Shown here one piece after another: positions 1 to 8,810 of a stretch of 64,000 bases of DNA (the stretch's first letter is position 1; the number at the start of each line of letters is the position of its first letter). The translations under genes and the position numbers were made by a program. The notes under the pieces were generated by a model. It ran no database searches, was not told the origin of the DNA, and saw only the letters and a program-made list of their open reading frames with translations. The DNA lies in contig NZ_NESP01000001.1 in the NCBI RefSeq assembly GCF_003063475.1, positions 2,108,001 through 2,172,000 on the forward strand. The letters are read 5' to 3'. This stretch comes from Limnohabitans curvus (lineage in GTDB: Bacteria > Pseudomonadota > Gammaproteobacteria > Burkholderiales > Burkholderiaceae_C).

Positions 1-258
1 GTGATGGCCGCCATGCTGAGCTTTGCGCACACGGTGGGCGAGTTTGGTGTGGTGCTGATGATTGGCGGCAACATCCCCGACAAAACGCGTGTGGTGTCCA
101 CCCAAATCTACGGTCATGTTGAAGCGATGGAATACAGCCAAGCGCATGGCTTGGCCGGTGTGATGTTGGTCTTTTCGTTTGTGGTGTTGTTGGGTCTGTC
201 GTGGTTCAACCGTCGACCTCATCGTCATGCCACGCGACATCCAAAGGCGAGCGCATGA
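1..258 (+). CDS. modB: Molybdate ABC transporter permease ModB, C-terminal part (5' end outside window)
   Basis: Inner-membrane permease that moves molybdate (possibly tungstate) across the cytoplasmic membrane. Only the last 85 residues are visible and the reading frame is open to base 1, so the true start lies upstream. The piece contains the permease cytoplasmic loop with EFGVVLMIGGNIP, typical of ModB/CysT-like permeases, followed by the last membrane helix (about residues 47-67) and a short basic tail. Its stop codon overlaps the modC start (ATGA at 255-258), so the two are translationally coupled. Uptake of Mo/W would serve the formate dehydrogenase encoded at 28320-32936, an inference from cofactor need. 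Confidence 0.85.
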   Translation: MMAAMLSFAHTVGEFGVVLMIGGNIPDKTRVVSTQIYGHVEAMEYSQAHGLAGVMLVFSFVVLLGLSWFNRRPHRHATRHPKASA

Positions 259-1343
259 ACATCCACTTGCAGCTAGACCTCGCGCGTGCCGACTTTGATG
301 TGTCGGTCGATGTGCTGTTGCCCGCGCATGGCATCACCGTCATTTATGGTCCCTCGGGCTGTGGCAAAACCACCTTGCTGCGTTGCGTCGCTGGGCTAGA
401 GCCCTCGGCGCGTGGCGTGGTGCAACTGGGCCACGAGGTGTGGCAAGACGATGCAAACCATGTGCGCCTGCCCACGCACCAACGTGCCTTGGGTTATGTG
501 TTTCAAGAGGCGTCGTTGTTTGACCATTTGGATGTGGCAGGCAACTTGGCCTATGGCCACCAACGTGCTGAAAAGCAGAGCCGCAACGCGATGAGCCAAG
601 CCGTGGTGCAACAAACCATTGAGCTGTTGGGCATCGGCCACTTGCTCAAACGCCGCAGCCACGAGCTGTCGGGCGGCGAGCGCCAACGCGTGGCCATTGC
701 CCGCGCCTTGGTCACGCAGCCGCGCTTGCTGTTGCTCGACGAACCTTTGGCCGCGCTCGACCACGCGCGCCGACAAGAGGTGCTGCCGTGGTTAGAAAAG
801 CTGCGAGACGACCTCAACATTCCCATGCTCTACGTCACCCACGCTGTGGACGAAGTAGCCCGCTTGGCCGACACACTGCTGGTGATGAACGCAGGTCGTG
901 TGCAAGCCAACGGCCCTGTGGCCGAAGTGCTGACCCAAGCCGAACTGCCCGTGGTGGTGGGCGAAGATGCAGGCGCGTTGCTGACCGGCATCGTGTTGAA
1001 CATCGACAGCCAATGGCACTTGGCCCAAGTGGGCTTTGCCGGTGGTGCGCTGTGGGTGCGCGACAGTGGGTTAGTGGTTGGCCAAACCGTGCGCCTGCGC
1101 GTGCTGGCCCGCGACGTGAGCGTGACTTTGCATGAGGCCACTCACACCAGCATTCAAAACCACGTGCCCTGCGTGGTGGACGCCATCACGCCGGAGGCAC
1201 ATCCGTCACAAGTGCTGCTGCGTTTGCGTTGTGGCGACACCGTGCTGCTGGCGCGCGTCACGGCGCGTGGGGTGTATGAGCTGGGCTTGCAGGTGGGCAT
1301 GCCTGCGTGGGCGCAGGTGAAGTCTGTCGCGCTGGTCAAGTAA
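255..1343 (+). CDS. modC: Molybdate ABC transporter ATP-binding protein ModC
   Basis: ATPase subunit of the molybdate importer, 362 residues, normal for ModC. Visible motifs are Walker A GPSGCGKTT near residue 33, the ABC signature LSGGERQRVAIARAL, Walker B LLLLDEPLAALD, and a C-terminal TOBE/MOP-like region from about residue 290 that in this family binds oxyanion and gates transport. I chose the ATG at 255 because it overlaps the modB stop, as is usual for mod operons; an in-frame upstream start at 201 would lie inside modB. It ends 3 bases from the convergent lrgB gene. Assignment to molybdate rather than sulfate rests on the TOBE region and the ModB neighbour. Confidence 0.9.
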   Translation: MNIHLQLDLARADFDVSVDVLLPAHGITVIYGPSGCGKTTLLRCVAGLEPSARGVVQLGHEVWQDDANHVRLPTHQRALGYVFQEASLFDHLDVAGNLAYGHQRAEKQSRNAMSQAVVQQTIELLGIGHLLKRRSHELSGGERQRVAIARALVTQPRLLLLDEPLAALDHARRQEVLPWLEKLRDDLNIPMLYVTHAVDEVARLADTLLVMNAGRVQANGPVAEVLTQAELPVVVGEDAGALLTGIVLNIDSQWHLAQVGFAGGALWVRDSGLVVGQTVRLRVLARDVSVTLHEATHTSIQNHVPCVVDAITPEAHPSQVLLRLRCGDTVLLARVTARGVYELGLQVGMPAWAQVKSVALVK

Positions 1344-1346
1344 GCG

Positions 1347-2087
1347 TTAAAACCACCAAGCCACCGCTTGCGGAATCACCACCGCACCCACAATGCCGTG
1401 CAAGCCCATACCCAGGCTGGCGTAGGCGCCTGCTTCGGGGTGTACGCTGAAAGCGCGTGAGGTGCCTATGCCGTGTGCCGCTACGCCTAAGGCAAAACCG
1501 CGTTGCCACCATGCGGTCGCGCGCAAGGCATCCAACACGTAGCGGCCCAGCACGGCGCCCAAGATACCGGTGCTCACCGCAAAGATGGCGGTCAAGGTGG
1601 GCGAGGCTTGCACGCGTTCGGCAATACCCATCGCAATGGGCGCGGTGACCGACTTGGCCACCAAGCCGCGCACCAACGATTCGTCCACACCCAACCAACG
1701 CGCCATGCCCACCGCGGTGAACACCGAGGTGACGCCGCCCGCCACCAGCGACAGCAGCAACACGCCCATGCGGCCCTTGAGCGACGCAAAACCTTTGTAG
1801 ATCGGAATGGCCAGCGACACAGTGGCCGTGCCCAGCAAGAAGTGCACAAACTGCGCGCCCTCGAAATATTTGGCATACGGCATGTCGAGCACGCTGATGC
1901 TGAACGTGACCACCACCACCGCAATCAACACAGGGTTGGCCAGCGGGTTGCGCTGGCTGCGCTCGTACAGCGTGAGGCCCAGCAAATACGCGCTCAGCGT
2001 CAGCACCAAAGCCAGCAGCGGGCTGCCCGAGAGATACACCCAAATTTCAGAAATCGGCGGCAGGTGCGTTTGAAATTCATTACTCAT
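1347..2087 (-). CDS. lrgB: LrgB/CidB-family membrane protein
   Basis: Polytopic inner-membrane protein of 246 residues in the LrgB family. Family members work with LrgA and have been linked to control of murein hydrolase activity and, in some bacteria, to pyruvate or glycolate transport. The sequence is almost entirely hydrophobic helices separated by short loops, and carries the conserved stretch KSVTAPIAMGIAERV near residues 145-160 and GIGTSRAF near the C-terminus. Its start lies inside the end of lrgA (8-base overlap), so the pair is co-translated. The actual substrate here cannot be read from sequence. Confidence 0.85.
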   Translation of the reverse strand: MSNEFQTHLPPISEIWVYLSGSPLLALVLTLSAYLLGLTLYERSQRNPLANPVLIAVVVVTFSISVLDMPYAKYFEGAQFVHFLLGTATVSLAIPIYKGFASLKGRMGVLLLSLVAGGVTSVFTAVGMARWLGVDESLVRGLVAKSVTAPIAMGIAERVQASPTLTAIFAVSTGILGAVLGRYVLDALRATAWWQRGFALGVAAHGIGTSRAFSVHPEAGAYASLGMGLHGIVGAVVIPQAVAWWF

Positions 2088-2430
2088 GCGTCGGCTCCTT
2101 CTTGGCCAACACCTTGAGTAAACCCGCCGTCACCGCCACCGTGGCCACCACGCTCACCACCAGCGCCGCGCTGATGGCCCATGCGTTGGCCTGCAACACG
2201 GGCAAGTAAAGCACCACGCCCACCGACGCGGGGATGAACAACAACCCCAAGTGCTGCAGAACGCTGCCGCCCACCAAATCAATCGCCGCAGGCACGTGAC
2301 CGCGCACGCTGAGATACGCCAGCAACAACACCAAGCCCAACACAGGGCCAGGGATGAAGGGTAGGGCGAACTTAGACACCAGCTCGCCGAGCGCTTGAAA
2401 GATGAAGAGTTGAACGAGGCCTTGAATCAT
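2080..2430 (-). CDS. lrgA: LrgA/CidA-family holin-like membrane protein
   Basis: Small four-helix membrane protein (116 residues), partner of LrgB encoded directly downstream. Family members are holin-like and have been tied to cell lysis control or three-carbon acid transport. Seen: hydrophobic segments at about residues 5-25, 28-48, 60-85 and 88-108, with the family-typical PGPVLGLVLL in the second. I placed the start at the ATG (MIQGLVQ) ending at 2430; a GTG two codons upstream is also possible. The upstream 204 bases to the divergent MFS gene presumably hold both promoters, but I could not define them. Confidence 0.8.
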   Translation of the reverse strand: MIQGLVQLFIFQALGELVSKFALPFIPGPVLGLVLLLAYLSVRGHVPAAIDLVGGSVLQHLGLLFIPASVGVVLYLPVLQANAWAISAALVVSVVATVAVTAGLLKVLAKKEPTHE

Positions 2431-2634
2431 GACCACAGTGTAGACAACACAAGCTATGACATTAAGTTAAAACAGTTCAACCCAACGTCTCTGCCAAGAT
2501 CACGGGTGTTGCCATCAAACTAACAATCGCGTCCACCATTTGTGTCTGGAACATCTCAATTTGCCCATCCACAAGCCGCGCGCTAACGAGGTTCACGTCA
2601 CAATTGAGAGCCAATCGACGCAGAAAATTTACCG

Positions 2635-3837
2635 ATGTCTGAATCTGTCAAAAAAATTCCACCAGGTATTTGGGTACTGGGATTTGTCAGCATGCTCATG
2701 GACATCTCTTCGGAGATGATTCATAGCTTGTTGCCCATGTTTCTTGTTGGCGTGCTTGGGATGAGCGTTTTTACCGTCGGCATCATCGAAGGATTGGCGG
2801 AGGCTACTGCTTTGATCGTCAAGGTGTTCTCAGGTGCCTTGAGTGATTATTTGGGCAGACGCAAGGGCTTGGCGCTCCTCGGCTATGCATTGGGTGCTTT
2901 GACCAAACCGTTATTTGCGATTGCCTCAGGCACCGGTCTTGTCATCGCTGCAAGATTGATGGACCGTGTGGGCAAAGGTATTCGCGGTGCACCGCGCGAC
3001 GCTCTGGTGGCGGATATTGCAGCACCAGACATGCGCGGTGCCGCTTTTGGTCTGCGTCAATCGCTCGACACCGTGGGTGCTTTTGTCGGACCATTGCTGG
3101 CTGTGGGCTTGATGCTGCTTTGGGCTAACGACTACCGTGCCGTTTTTTGGTTCGCTGTGATTCCCGGGGTAATGGCGGTGCTCTTGTTGCTGTTTGGCGT
3201 TCAAGAGCCGGAACGGCATATGCATCACAAGCGAACAAACCCCATTCAACGCGACAACTTACGTCGCCTTGGCGCATCGTATTGGTGGGTGGTTGCGATT
3301 GGTGGATTGTTCACATTGGCTCGGTTTAGCGAAGCGTTTTTGGTGCTTCGCGCTCAGCAATCCGGTGTGGCCGCAGCGTTTGTTCCACTGGTGATGGTGG
3401 CCATGAATCTTGTTTACGCGGGGTCAGCCTACCCGTTTGGATGGCTTTCAGATCGCATGAGTCACACCAAATTACTGGCGTTGGGGTTGATCGTTCTGAT
3501 TGCGGCAGATGTCGTGTTGGCCAGTGGACATCACTGGTGGACGGTCCTCATTGGCGTCAGCTTGTGGGGTGTTCACATGGGCATGACCCAGGGACTCTTA
3601 GCGACGATGGTTGCTGATAACTCACCCGCCGACCTTCGAGGTACGGCGTATGGTGTGTTTAATCTCATCAGCGGCATTGCCATGCTGGTGGCAAGTGGCT
3701 TTGCGGGGTGGTTGTGGGACCAATACGGCGCCGAAACAACCTTCTATGCCGGGGCCATCTATTCTTTGATTGCCTTGTTGGGGCTTGCTGTTCGGTGGCG
3801 ATCGATGGTCGACAACCCGATAGATGTACCTCGCTGA
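2635..3837 (+). CDS. Major facilitator superfamily transporter
   Basis: Inner-membrane secondary transporter, 400 residues with about 12 predicted helices. The MFS loop motif between helices 2 and 3 is present as GALSDYLGRRKGLALLG, and a conserved basic stretch RVGKGIRGAPRDAL follows helix 4. A central cytoplasmic loop (about residues 190-215) separates the two six-helix halves. The substrate is not deducible; the general pattern is that of drug/metabolite:proton antiporters. It stands alone, divergent from lrgA and convergent with the deaminase gene. Base composition is slightly more AT-rich than the mod genes, which is weak evidence of separate ancestry. Confidence 0.75.
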   Translation: MSESVKKIPPGIWVLGFVSMLMDISSEMIHSLLPMFLVGVLGMSVFTVGIIEGLAEATALIVKVFSGALSDYLGRRKGLALLGYALGALTKPLFAIASGTGLVIAARLMDRVGKGIRGAPRDALVADIAAPDMRGAAFGLRQSLDTVGAFVGPLLAVGLMLLWANDYRAVFWFAVIPGVMAVLLLLFGVQEPERHMHHKRTNPIQRDNLRRLGASYWWVVAIGGLFTLARFSEAFLVLRAQQSGVAAAFVPLVMVAMNLVYAGSAYPFGWLSDRMSHTKLLALGLIVLIAADVVLASGHHWWTVLIGVSLWGVHMGMTQGLLATMVADNSPADLRGTAYGVFNLISGIAMLVASGFAGWLWDQYGAETTFYAGAIYSLIALLGLAVRWRSMVDNPIDVPR

Positions 3838-3875
3838 ACACACTGAAACGTGACGGTGTGTGTTCATGTGTTGAA

Positions 3876-5318
3876 TCACTTTGCCCCCAACGTCAACTGC
3901 AAAGCCAGTTGGTTATGCCTCTCAATCAACGGCCCCATATCCACCGTGGCAATTTCACCCTTGCGCACCACCACGCGGCCATTCACGATGGTGTAGTCGG
4001 CGTTGTCGCTGGCGCACAGCAGCAGCGCGCCCACGGGGTCGTGCACTGCGCCACCGGCCATGCTGAGTGTGTCGGTGCGGAACATGGCGATGTCGGCGCA
4101 ATAGCCCTCTTTGATTTGTCCCAGCTCGTGCGCACGGCCCAGCACTTCTGCGCCGCCACGTGTGGCTAGGCGCAGGGCGTCGCGGGGTGTCATCTCAGAT
4201 GGGCCGCGGTCACAGCCGAATACGGTATGCCCGTCTTCGACGCGCGGGTCGTCTAGTGCTCGGCCCACGCGTGCCAACAGCATGGCTTGGCGGGCTTCGT
4301 TCAGCAGATGCGAACCATCATTGCTGGCGCTCCCATCTACGCCCAAACCAATGGGCACACCGGCATCTAGCATTTTGCGCAGGGGCAAGATGCCGCTGGC
4401 CAAGCGCATGTTGCTGCACGGGCAGTGGGCAATGCCTGTGCGCGTGCGTGCAAACAAATACGTGCCTTCGTCGTCCAGCTTCACGCAGTGGGCGTGCCAC
4501 ACGTCGTGGCCCACCCAGCCGAGGTCTTCGGCGTATTGCGCAGGCGTGCAGTTGAATTTTTCTTTGGTATACGCGATGTCATGGTCGTTCTCGGCCAAGT
4601 GCGTGTGCAGGCGCACCTTGTGTGCGCGGGCCAGTTTGGCGGATTCGCGCATCAAGTCTTGGCTCACGCTAAAGGGCGAGCAAGGAGCCACGGCCACGTG
4701 CGTCATAGCGCCAAAGCTGGCGTCGTGGTACGTCTCAATCAGGCGTTGAGTTTCTTTGAGGATGAAGGCTTCTTTTTCCACCACGCGGTCGGGCGGCAGG
4801 CCGCCTTGGCTTTCGCCCACGCTCATGCTGCCGCGTGTGGCCGTAAAGCGCATGCCAATGGTGTGCGCGGCTTCAATGCTGTCGTCCAGTCGCACGCCGT
4901 TGGGGTAGATGTACAGGTGGTCGCTGCTGGTGGTGCAGCCGCTCAGCAGCAGCTCGGCCATCGCCACTTGGTTAGACACCAGCACCATCTCGGGTGTGAG
5001 CCCCGCCCAAATGGGGTACAGCCCTTTGAGCCAGCTGAACAGCTCGGCGTTTTGCACTTGCGGCACGGCACGCGTGAGACTTTGCACCATGTGGTGGTGC
5101 GTGTTGATGAGGCCGGGCACCACCACATGGCGGCGGGCGTCAATCACTTCGTCGACTTGCTTCAGCAGTTCGCTCATTTCGGCGTCTGTGTTTTCGCCAG
5201 CAGGAATGATGCGTTCAATACGGCCATCCCGCAGCAGCAGCGAGGCGTCGTTGAGTTCGGTGTTGGCATCGTCTTGCGTGGCGATGCAACGTGCGCGGTG
5301 GATGAGCAGGGTGGTCAT
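3876..5318 (-). CDS. 8-oxoguanine deaminase-like amidohydrolase
   Basis: Cytosolic metal-dependent deaminase of the amidohydrolase superfamily, 480 residues. Family members related to Pseudomonas PA0142 convert 8-oxoguanine to urate; others act on hydroxyatrazine-like or guanine-like rings. Seen: the metal site motif HHHMVQSLTR (about residues 75-84), HTHLAEN near 240, an Asp-Gly-Ser-Ala-Ser-Asn-Asp segment (DGSASNDGS) near 330, and the family word YPIWAGLTPE. The start is the ATG at 5318; a TTG two codons upstream is less likely. It faces nucleoside uptake and adenosine deaminase genes, which supports a purine role. Exact substrate is uncertain among guanine, 8-oxoguanine and related rings. 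Confidence 0.75.
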   Translation of the reverse strand: MTTLLIHRARCIATQDDANTELNDASLLLRDGRIERIIPAGENTDAEMSELLKQVDEVIDARRHVVVPGLINTHHHMVQSLTRAVPQVQNAELFSWLKGLYPIWAGLTPEMVLVSNQVAMAELLLSGCTTSSDHLYIYPNGVRLDDSIEAAHTIGMRFTATRGSMSVGESQGGLPPDRVVEKEAFILKETQRLIETYHDASFGAMTHVAVAPCSPFSVSQDLMRESAKLARAHKVRLHTHLAENDHDIAYTKEKFNCTPAQYAEDLGWVGHDVWHAHCVKLDDEGTYLFARTRTGIAHCPCSNMRLASGILPLRKMLDAGVPIGLGVDGSASNDGSHLLNEARQAMLLARVGRALDDPRVEDGHTVFGCDRGPSEMTPRDALRLATRGGAEVLGRAHELGQIKEGYCADIAMFRTDTLSMAGGAVHDPVGALLLCASDNADYTIVNGRVVVRKGEIATVDMGPLIERHNQLALQLTLGAK

Positions 5319-5411
5319 GGTCAAACTTTAACCTTTGTTGTATGGCTTACTTGTGTCACCCAAGTGGTTTCCACAGGGGCTAGGCCGCATCAGGCACGGC
5401 ACAATTTGGGG

Positions 5412-6740
5412 ATGCAAGAAGCAAGCCCACCTATTCCTAGCCCGTCCATCCATCCCGACGCATTTTTAGCCATGCTCTACCAAGCCGCCGTCAAGCGAGC
5501 TTTGCCACTGCACAACACCGCGGCTTATTTGCCCAAGTCCCCCAAGGGCCGCACCGTGGTGCTGGGCGCTGGCAAAGCCGGTGGTGCGATGGCGCAAGCG
5601 GTTGAAGCGCTGTGGCCTGCTGACAAGCCGTTGTCGGGCTTGGTGGTCACGCGCTACCACCACACGCCACCGCGTCCTGCGGGTTTGCCTGAGCGTATTG
5701 AGGTGGTCGAGGCGTCGCACCCCGTGCCCGATGCGGCAGGCTTGGCCGCTGCCGAGCGCATCTTGCAACTCACCCAAGGGCTGACCGCTGACGACTTGGT
5801 GTTGTTCTTGATTTCTGGCGGTGGCTCGGCCTTGCTGACGCTGCCCGCTGATGGCTTGACGCTGGAAGACAAGCAGCGCATCAACCGCGATTTGCTCAAC
5901 AGTGGCGCTGGCATTGGCGAGATGAATTGCGTGCGCAAACACCTCTCGCGTATCAAAGGCGGTCGCTTGGCCGCCGCTTGCGCGCCGGCCCAAGTGGTCA
6001 CGCTCACCATCAGCGATGTGCCGGGTGACGACCCCTCTGTCATTGCCAGCGGCCCCACGGTGCCCGACGTCACCACCTGTGCAGATGCTCTGGCCATTTT
6101 GAAACGCTACAAGATCGAAGTGCCTGCCGCCATTGAAGCCGCGCTGAACGTGGGCGCACTAGAAACACCCAAACCCAGCGCTGAATGGGCCAAGCAGCCC
6201 GTGCATTTGATCGCGACACCGCAGCAGTCGCTAGACGCTGCCGCCGAGTTGGCCCGTGCCGCAGGCCTGAATGCTTACGTGCTGAGCGACGAGCTAGAAG
6301 GCGAGTCACGCGAAGTCGGCAAAGTACACGCCGCCTTGGCGCGCGCCGCGGCGCAGGGCAAAGGGCCTTTCCAAAAACCATGCGTCATTTTGAGCGGTGG
6401 CGAAACCACGGTGACCATTCGCAAGCAGACAGCGGGTACGCCTAAAGGTCGAGGCGGCCGTGCCGGTGAGTTTTGTTTGGGCCTCGCCGTGGCCTTGCAA
6501 GCACAAGCTGGCGTGTGGGCCATTGCCGCCGACACCGATGGCATTGATGGCATCGAGGACAACGCAGGTGCCCGCGTCACACCCGATACCTTGTCCCGTG
6601 CCGAGGCCCACGGTGTGAAAGCGGCGGACTGTCTAGACCGAAACGATGCCTACGGTTTTTTCGAGGCCGTGGGTGACTTGGTGGTCACGGGCCCCACACA
6701 CACCAATGTCAACGACTTCCGCGCGATGTTGGTGCTTTAA
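5412..6740 (+). CDS. Glycerate 2-kinase (GckA/TtuD, MOFRL family)
   Basis: Phosphorylates D-glycerate to 2-phosphoglycerate, linking glyoxylate/tartronate or hydroxypyruvate metabolism to glycolysis. The 442-residue protein has the DUF4147 N-terminal domain (VVLGAGKAGGAMAQA near residue 41, SGGGSALL near 138) and a C-terminal MOFRL domain with ADTDGIDGIEDNAGA. A continuous upstream reading frame reaches back across the opposite-strand deaminase, but the ATG at 5412 gives the family's normal length and N-terminus. The gene is divergent from the deaminase and ends 4 bases before the convergent thioesterase gene. The glycerate source may be purine (glyoxylate) breakdown, an inference from neighbours. 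Confidence 0.85.
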   Translation: MQEASPPIPSPSIHPDAFLAMLYQAAVKRALPLHNTAAYLPKSPKGRTVVLGAGKAGGAMAQAVEALWPADKPLSGLVVTRYHHTPPRPAGLPERIEVVEASHPVPDAAGLAAAERILQLTQGLTADDLVLFLISGGGSALLTLPADGLTLEDKQRINRDLLNSGAGIGEMNCVRKHLSRIKGGRLAAACAPAQVVTLTISDVPGDDPSVIASGPTVPDVTTCADALAILKRYKIEVPAAIEAALNVGALETPKPSAEWAKQPVHLIATPQQSLDAAAELARAAGLNAYVLSDELEGESREVGKVHAALARAAAQGKGPFQKPCVILSGGETTVTIRKQTAGTPKGRGGRAGEFCLGLAVALQAQAGVWAIAADTDGIDGIEDNAGARVTPDTLSRAEAHGVKAADCLDRNDAYGFFEAVGDLVVTGPTHTNVNDFRAMLVL

Positions 6741-6744
6741 ACCT

Positions 6745-7173
6745 TCATTCGCACAAGCTGCGAATCGACGGCGGAATCGGCACGGCACGAATGCCTGGCT
6801 GCGGATCGCCCACGGCGGCGCGGTGGGCGGCAAAGATACGTACTTCGTCGCATTCCATGATCAGGTCGCCCCCGCGACGAATTTGGTACTGCGTCACAAA
6901 GCTCTTGGTGCGCCACTCGGTGATGGTGACGTGAATGTCCAACACATCGCCGTAACTGGCCGTATTGATGAAGCGCGCATGCGTGTCCACGATGGGGGTG
7001 CCCAAGACACCCAAGGTCTTTTCGGTTTCATGCCAGGGCGGAACGCCACATTGCACAAAGAAGTTGCGCGAGGCGGCATCAATCCAACGAAAGTAGTTGG
7101 GGAACCAGACAATGCGTGCGGGGTCGCAGTCGCCAAACTCGACCTTCTGCTTGTAAACAATGGTTTTGCTCAT
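6745..7173 (-). CDS. 4-hydroxybenzoyl-CoA thioesterase-family protein
   Basis: Hot-dog fold acyl-CoA thioesterase of 142 residues. The N-terminal segment VEFGDCDPARIVWFPNYFRW contains the catalytic Asp (in DPARIVWF) typical of class I 4-hydroxybenzoyl-CoA thioesterases. A longer version starting at 7254 exists in frame, but the ATG at 7173 (MSKTIVYKQ) gives the normal family N-terminus. It is divergent from the nucleoside ABC transporter operon across 89 bases. There is no aromatic-degradation gene nearby, so the acyl-CoA substrate is unknown and the name should be read as a family label. Confidence 0.75.
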   Translation of the reverse strand: MSKTIVYKQKVEFGDCDPARIVWFPNYFRWIDAASRNFFVQCGVPPWHETEKTLGVLGTPIVDTHARFINTASYGDVLDIHVTITEWRTKSFVTQYQIRRGGDLIMECDEVRIFAAHRAAVGDPQPGIRAVPIPPSIRSLCE

Positions 7174-7262
7174 TTTCAAATTATCAGGCACGTTGCTTGC
7201 AAGAAGATGTACAGCTTGTGCTGCTAACCTAGCCCCCTTTTCGCTTACCCCCAATTTTTGCG

Positions 7263-8810
7263 ATGCCCCAACCCCGACTGCAACTGACCCACATCACCAA
7301 GCGCTACCCCGCGGTAGTGGCCAACGATGCCATCCACCTCACGGTGCAGCCGGGTGAAATTCACGCCGTGTTGGGCGAGAACGGCGCGGGTAAATCCACG
7401 CTGATGAAAATCATCTACGGCGCGGTCAAGCCCGATGCGGGCGAGATTCGCTTCAACGGCGAGCTGGCCCAGATTCGCAACCCGCAAGAAGCACGGCGAC
7501 TGGGCATCAGCATGGTGTTTCAGCACTTCAGCTTGTTTGACACGCTCAGCGTGGCCGAGAACGTGTGGTTGGGCCTGGACAAATCGTTCAGCTTGGCTGA
7601 GGTGACGCAGCGCATCACCGACACTGCCGCGCAATACGGCCTCGACATTGACCCCGCCCGACCCGTGCACACGCTGGGTGTGGGCGAGATGCAGCGCGTG
7701 GAAATCATCCGCGCTTTGCTGACCAACCCGCAGCTGCTCATCTTGGACGAGCCCACCTCGGTGCTGACCCCGCAAGCGGTGGAAAAACTGTTTGTGGTGT
7801 TGCGTCAACTCGCCAGTGAAGGCCGCAGCATTTTGTACATCAGTCACAAGCTGCACGAAATTCGTGCGCTGTGTACCGCTTGCACCGTGATGCGTGCAGG
7901 CCGCGTGACCGGCGTGTGCGACCCGCGCCAAGAAACCAATGCCTCGCTGAGCCAACTGATGATTGGCAGCTTGCCCCCCGAGCTGCATGTGCGCGAGCAC
8001 AAGCCCGGCGCTGCTGTGCTGAGCGTGCATGATTTGGCGCTAAAAGCCGACGACCCGTTTGGCGTGGACTTGAACGGTGTGAACCTGCAAGTGCGTGCCG
8101 GCGAAGTGGTGGGCATTGCCGGTGTGTCGGGCAACGGCCAACGCGAGCTGCTGTTTGCGTTGTCGGGTGAAGACATGCGCGCGGCGGCTGACAGCATTCA
8201 ACTCAGCGGCCAAGGCATGGGCCAGCTCAACCCTGACCAACGCCGCGACCTCGGCCTGCACTTTGTGCCTGAAGAACGTTTGGGTCGAGGCGCAGTGCCC
8301 AGCCTGAGCCTTGCACAAAACCTATTGCTGACTCGCCATGACGCGGTGGCCTCCAAAGGTGTGGTGGGTGCTTTGGGTTGGCTTAATTTGAAAACGCTGC
8401 ACACCCAAGCGGCCCACATCATTGCCAAATACCACGTGAAAGCGGGCGGGCCCGATGCGGCTGCGCGTTCGCTGTCGGGTGGCAATTTGCAAAAGTTTTT
8501 GGTGGGCCGCGAGATTGAAGCCGCGCCCAAGTTGCTCATCGTGTCGCAGCCCACATGGGGTGTGGACGTGGGCGCTGCCGCGCAAATACGCGCCGCACTG
8601 TTGGCCCTGCGCGATGCAGGCTGCGCCGTGCTGGTGGTGAGTGAGGAGTTAGACGAATTGTTAGAACTGTCAGACCGCCTGCATGTGATGGCCGAAGGCC
8701 GCTTGTCGCCCGCGCTCACACGCGAAGAAGCCAGTGTGTCGCGCATCGGCGCGTGGATGAGTGGCTTGTGGGACAAGTCCACAAAGGAGGTGAACCATGC
8801 TGCGTCTTGA
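7263..8810 (+). CDS. Nucleoside-type (BMP family) ABC transporter ATP-binding protein
   Basis: Cytoplasmic ATPase subunit with two fused nucleotide-binding domains (515 residues), like Bacillus NupO or RbsA. The first half carries a full Walker A, GENGAGKST near residue 40, and Walker B LLILDEPTSVLTP. The second has a degenerate Walker A (GVSGNGQREL, no Lys) but a full signature LSGGNLQKFLVGRE. Such asymmetry is normal in this family. It overlaps the first permease by 14 bases, with AAAGGAGG at 8783-8790 serving the next start. With two permeases, a BMP lipoprotein and a Tsx-like porin downstream, import of purine nucleosides is the likely job. Confidence 0.85.
   Translation: MPQPRLQLTHITKRYPAVVANDAIHLTVQPGEIHAVLGENGAGKSTLMKIIYGAVKPDAGEIRFNGELAQIRNPQEARRLGISMVFQHFSLFDTLSVAENVWLGLDKSFSLAEVTQRITDTAAQYGLDIDPARPVHTLGVGEMQRVEIIRALLTNPQLLILDEPTSVLTPQAVEKLFVVLRQLASEGRSILYISHKLHEIRALCTACTVMRAGRVTGVCDPRQETNASLSQLMIGSLPPELHVREHKPGAAVLSVHDLALKADDPFGVDLNGVNLQVRAGEVVGIAGVSGNGQRELLFALSGEDMRAAADSIQLSGQGMGQLNPDQRRDLGLHFVPEERLGRGAVPSLSLAQNLLLTRHDAVASKGVVGALGWLNLKTLHTQAAHIIAKYHVKAGGPDAAARSLSGGNLQKFLVGREIEAAPKLLIVSQPTWGVDVGAAAQIRAALLALRDAGCAVLVVSEELDELLELSDRLHVMAEGRLSPALTREEASVSRIGAWMSGLWDKSTKEVNHAAS

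Noticed and set aside
3837..3864. Inverted repeat AACACAC/GTGTGTT between the MFS gene and the deaminase
   Set aside because: The stem is short with a 14-base loop and no T run, so it is not listed as a terminator.
4425..5411. Long in-frame N-terminal extension of the glycerate kinase
   Set aside because: It is antisense to the well-supported deaminase gene and has no family match; the ATG at 5412 gives the normal enzyme length.
7263..8810. Second ATPase domain lacking the Walker A lysine as possible inactivation
   Set aside because: Degeneracy of one site is normal in fused-domain sugar/nucleoside importers.
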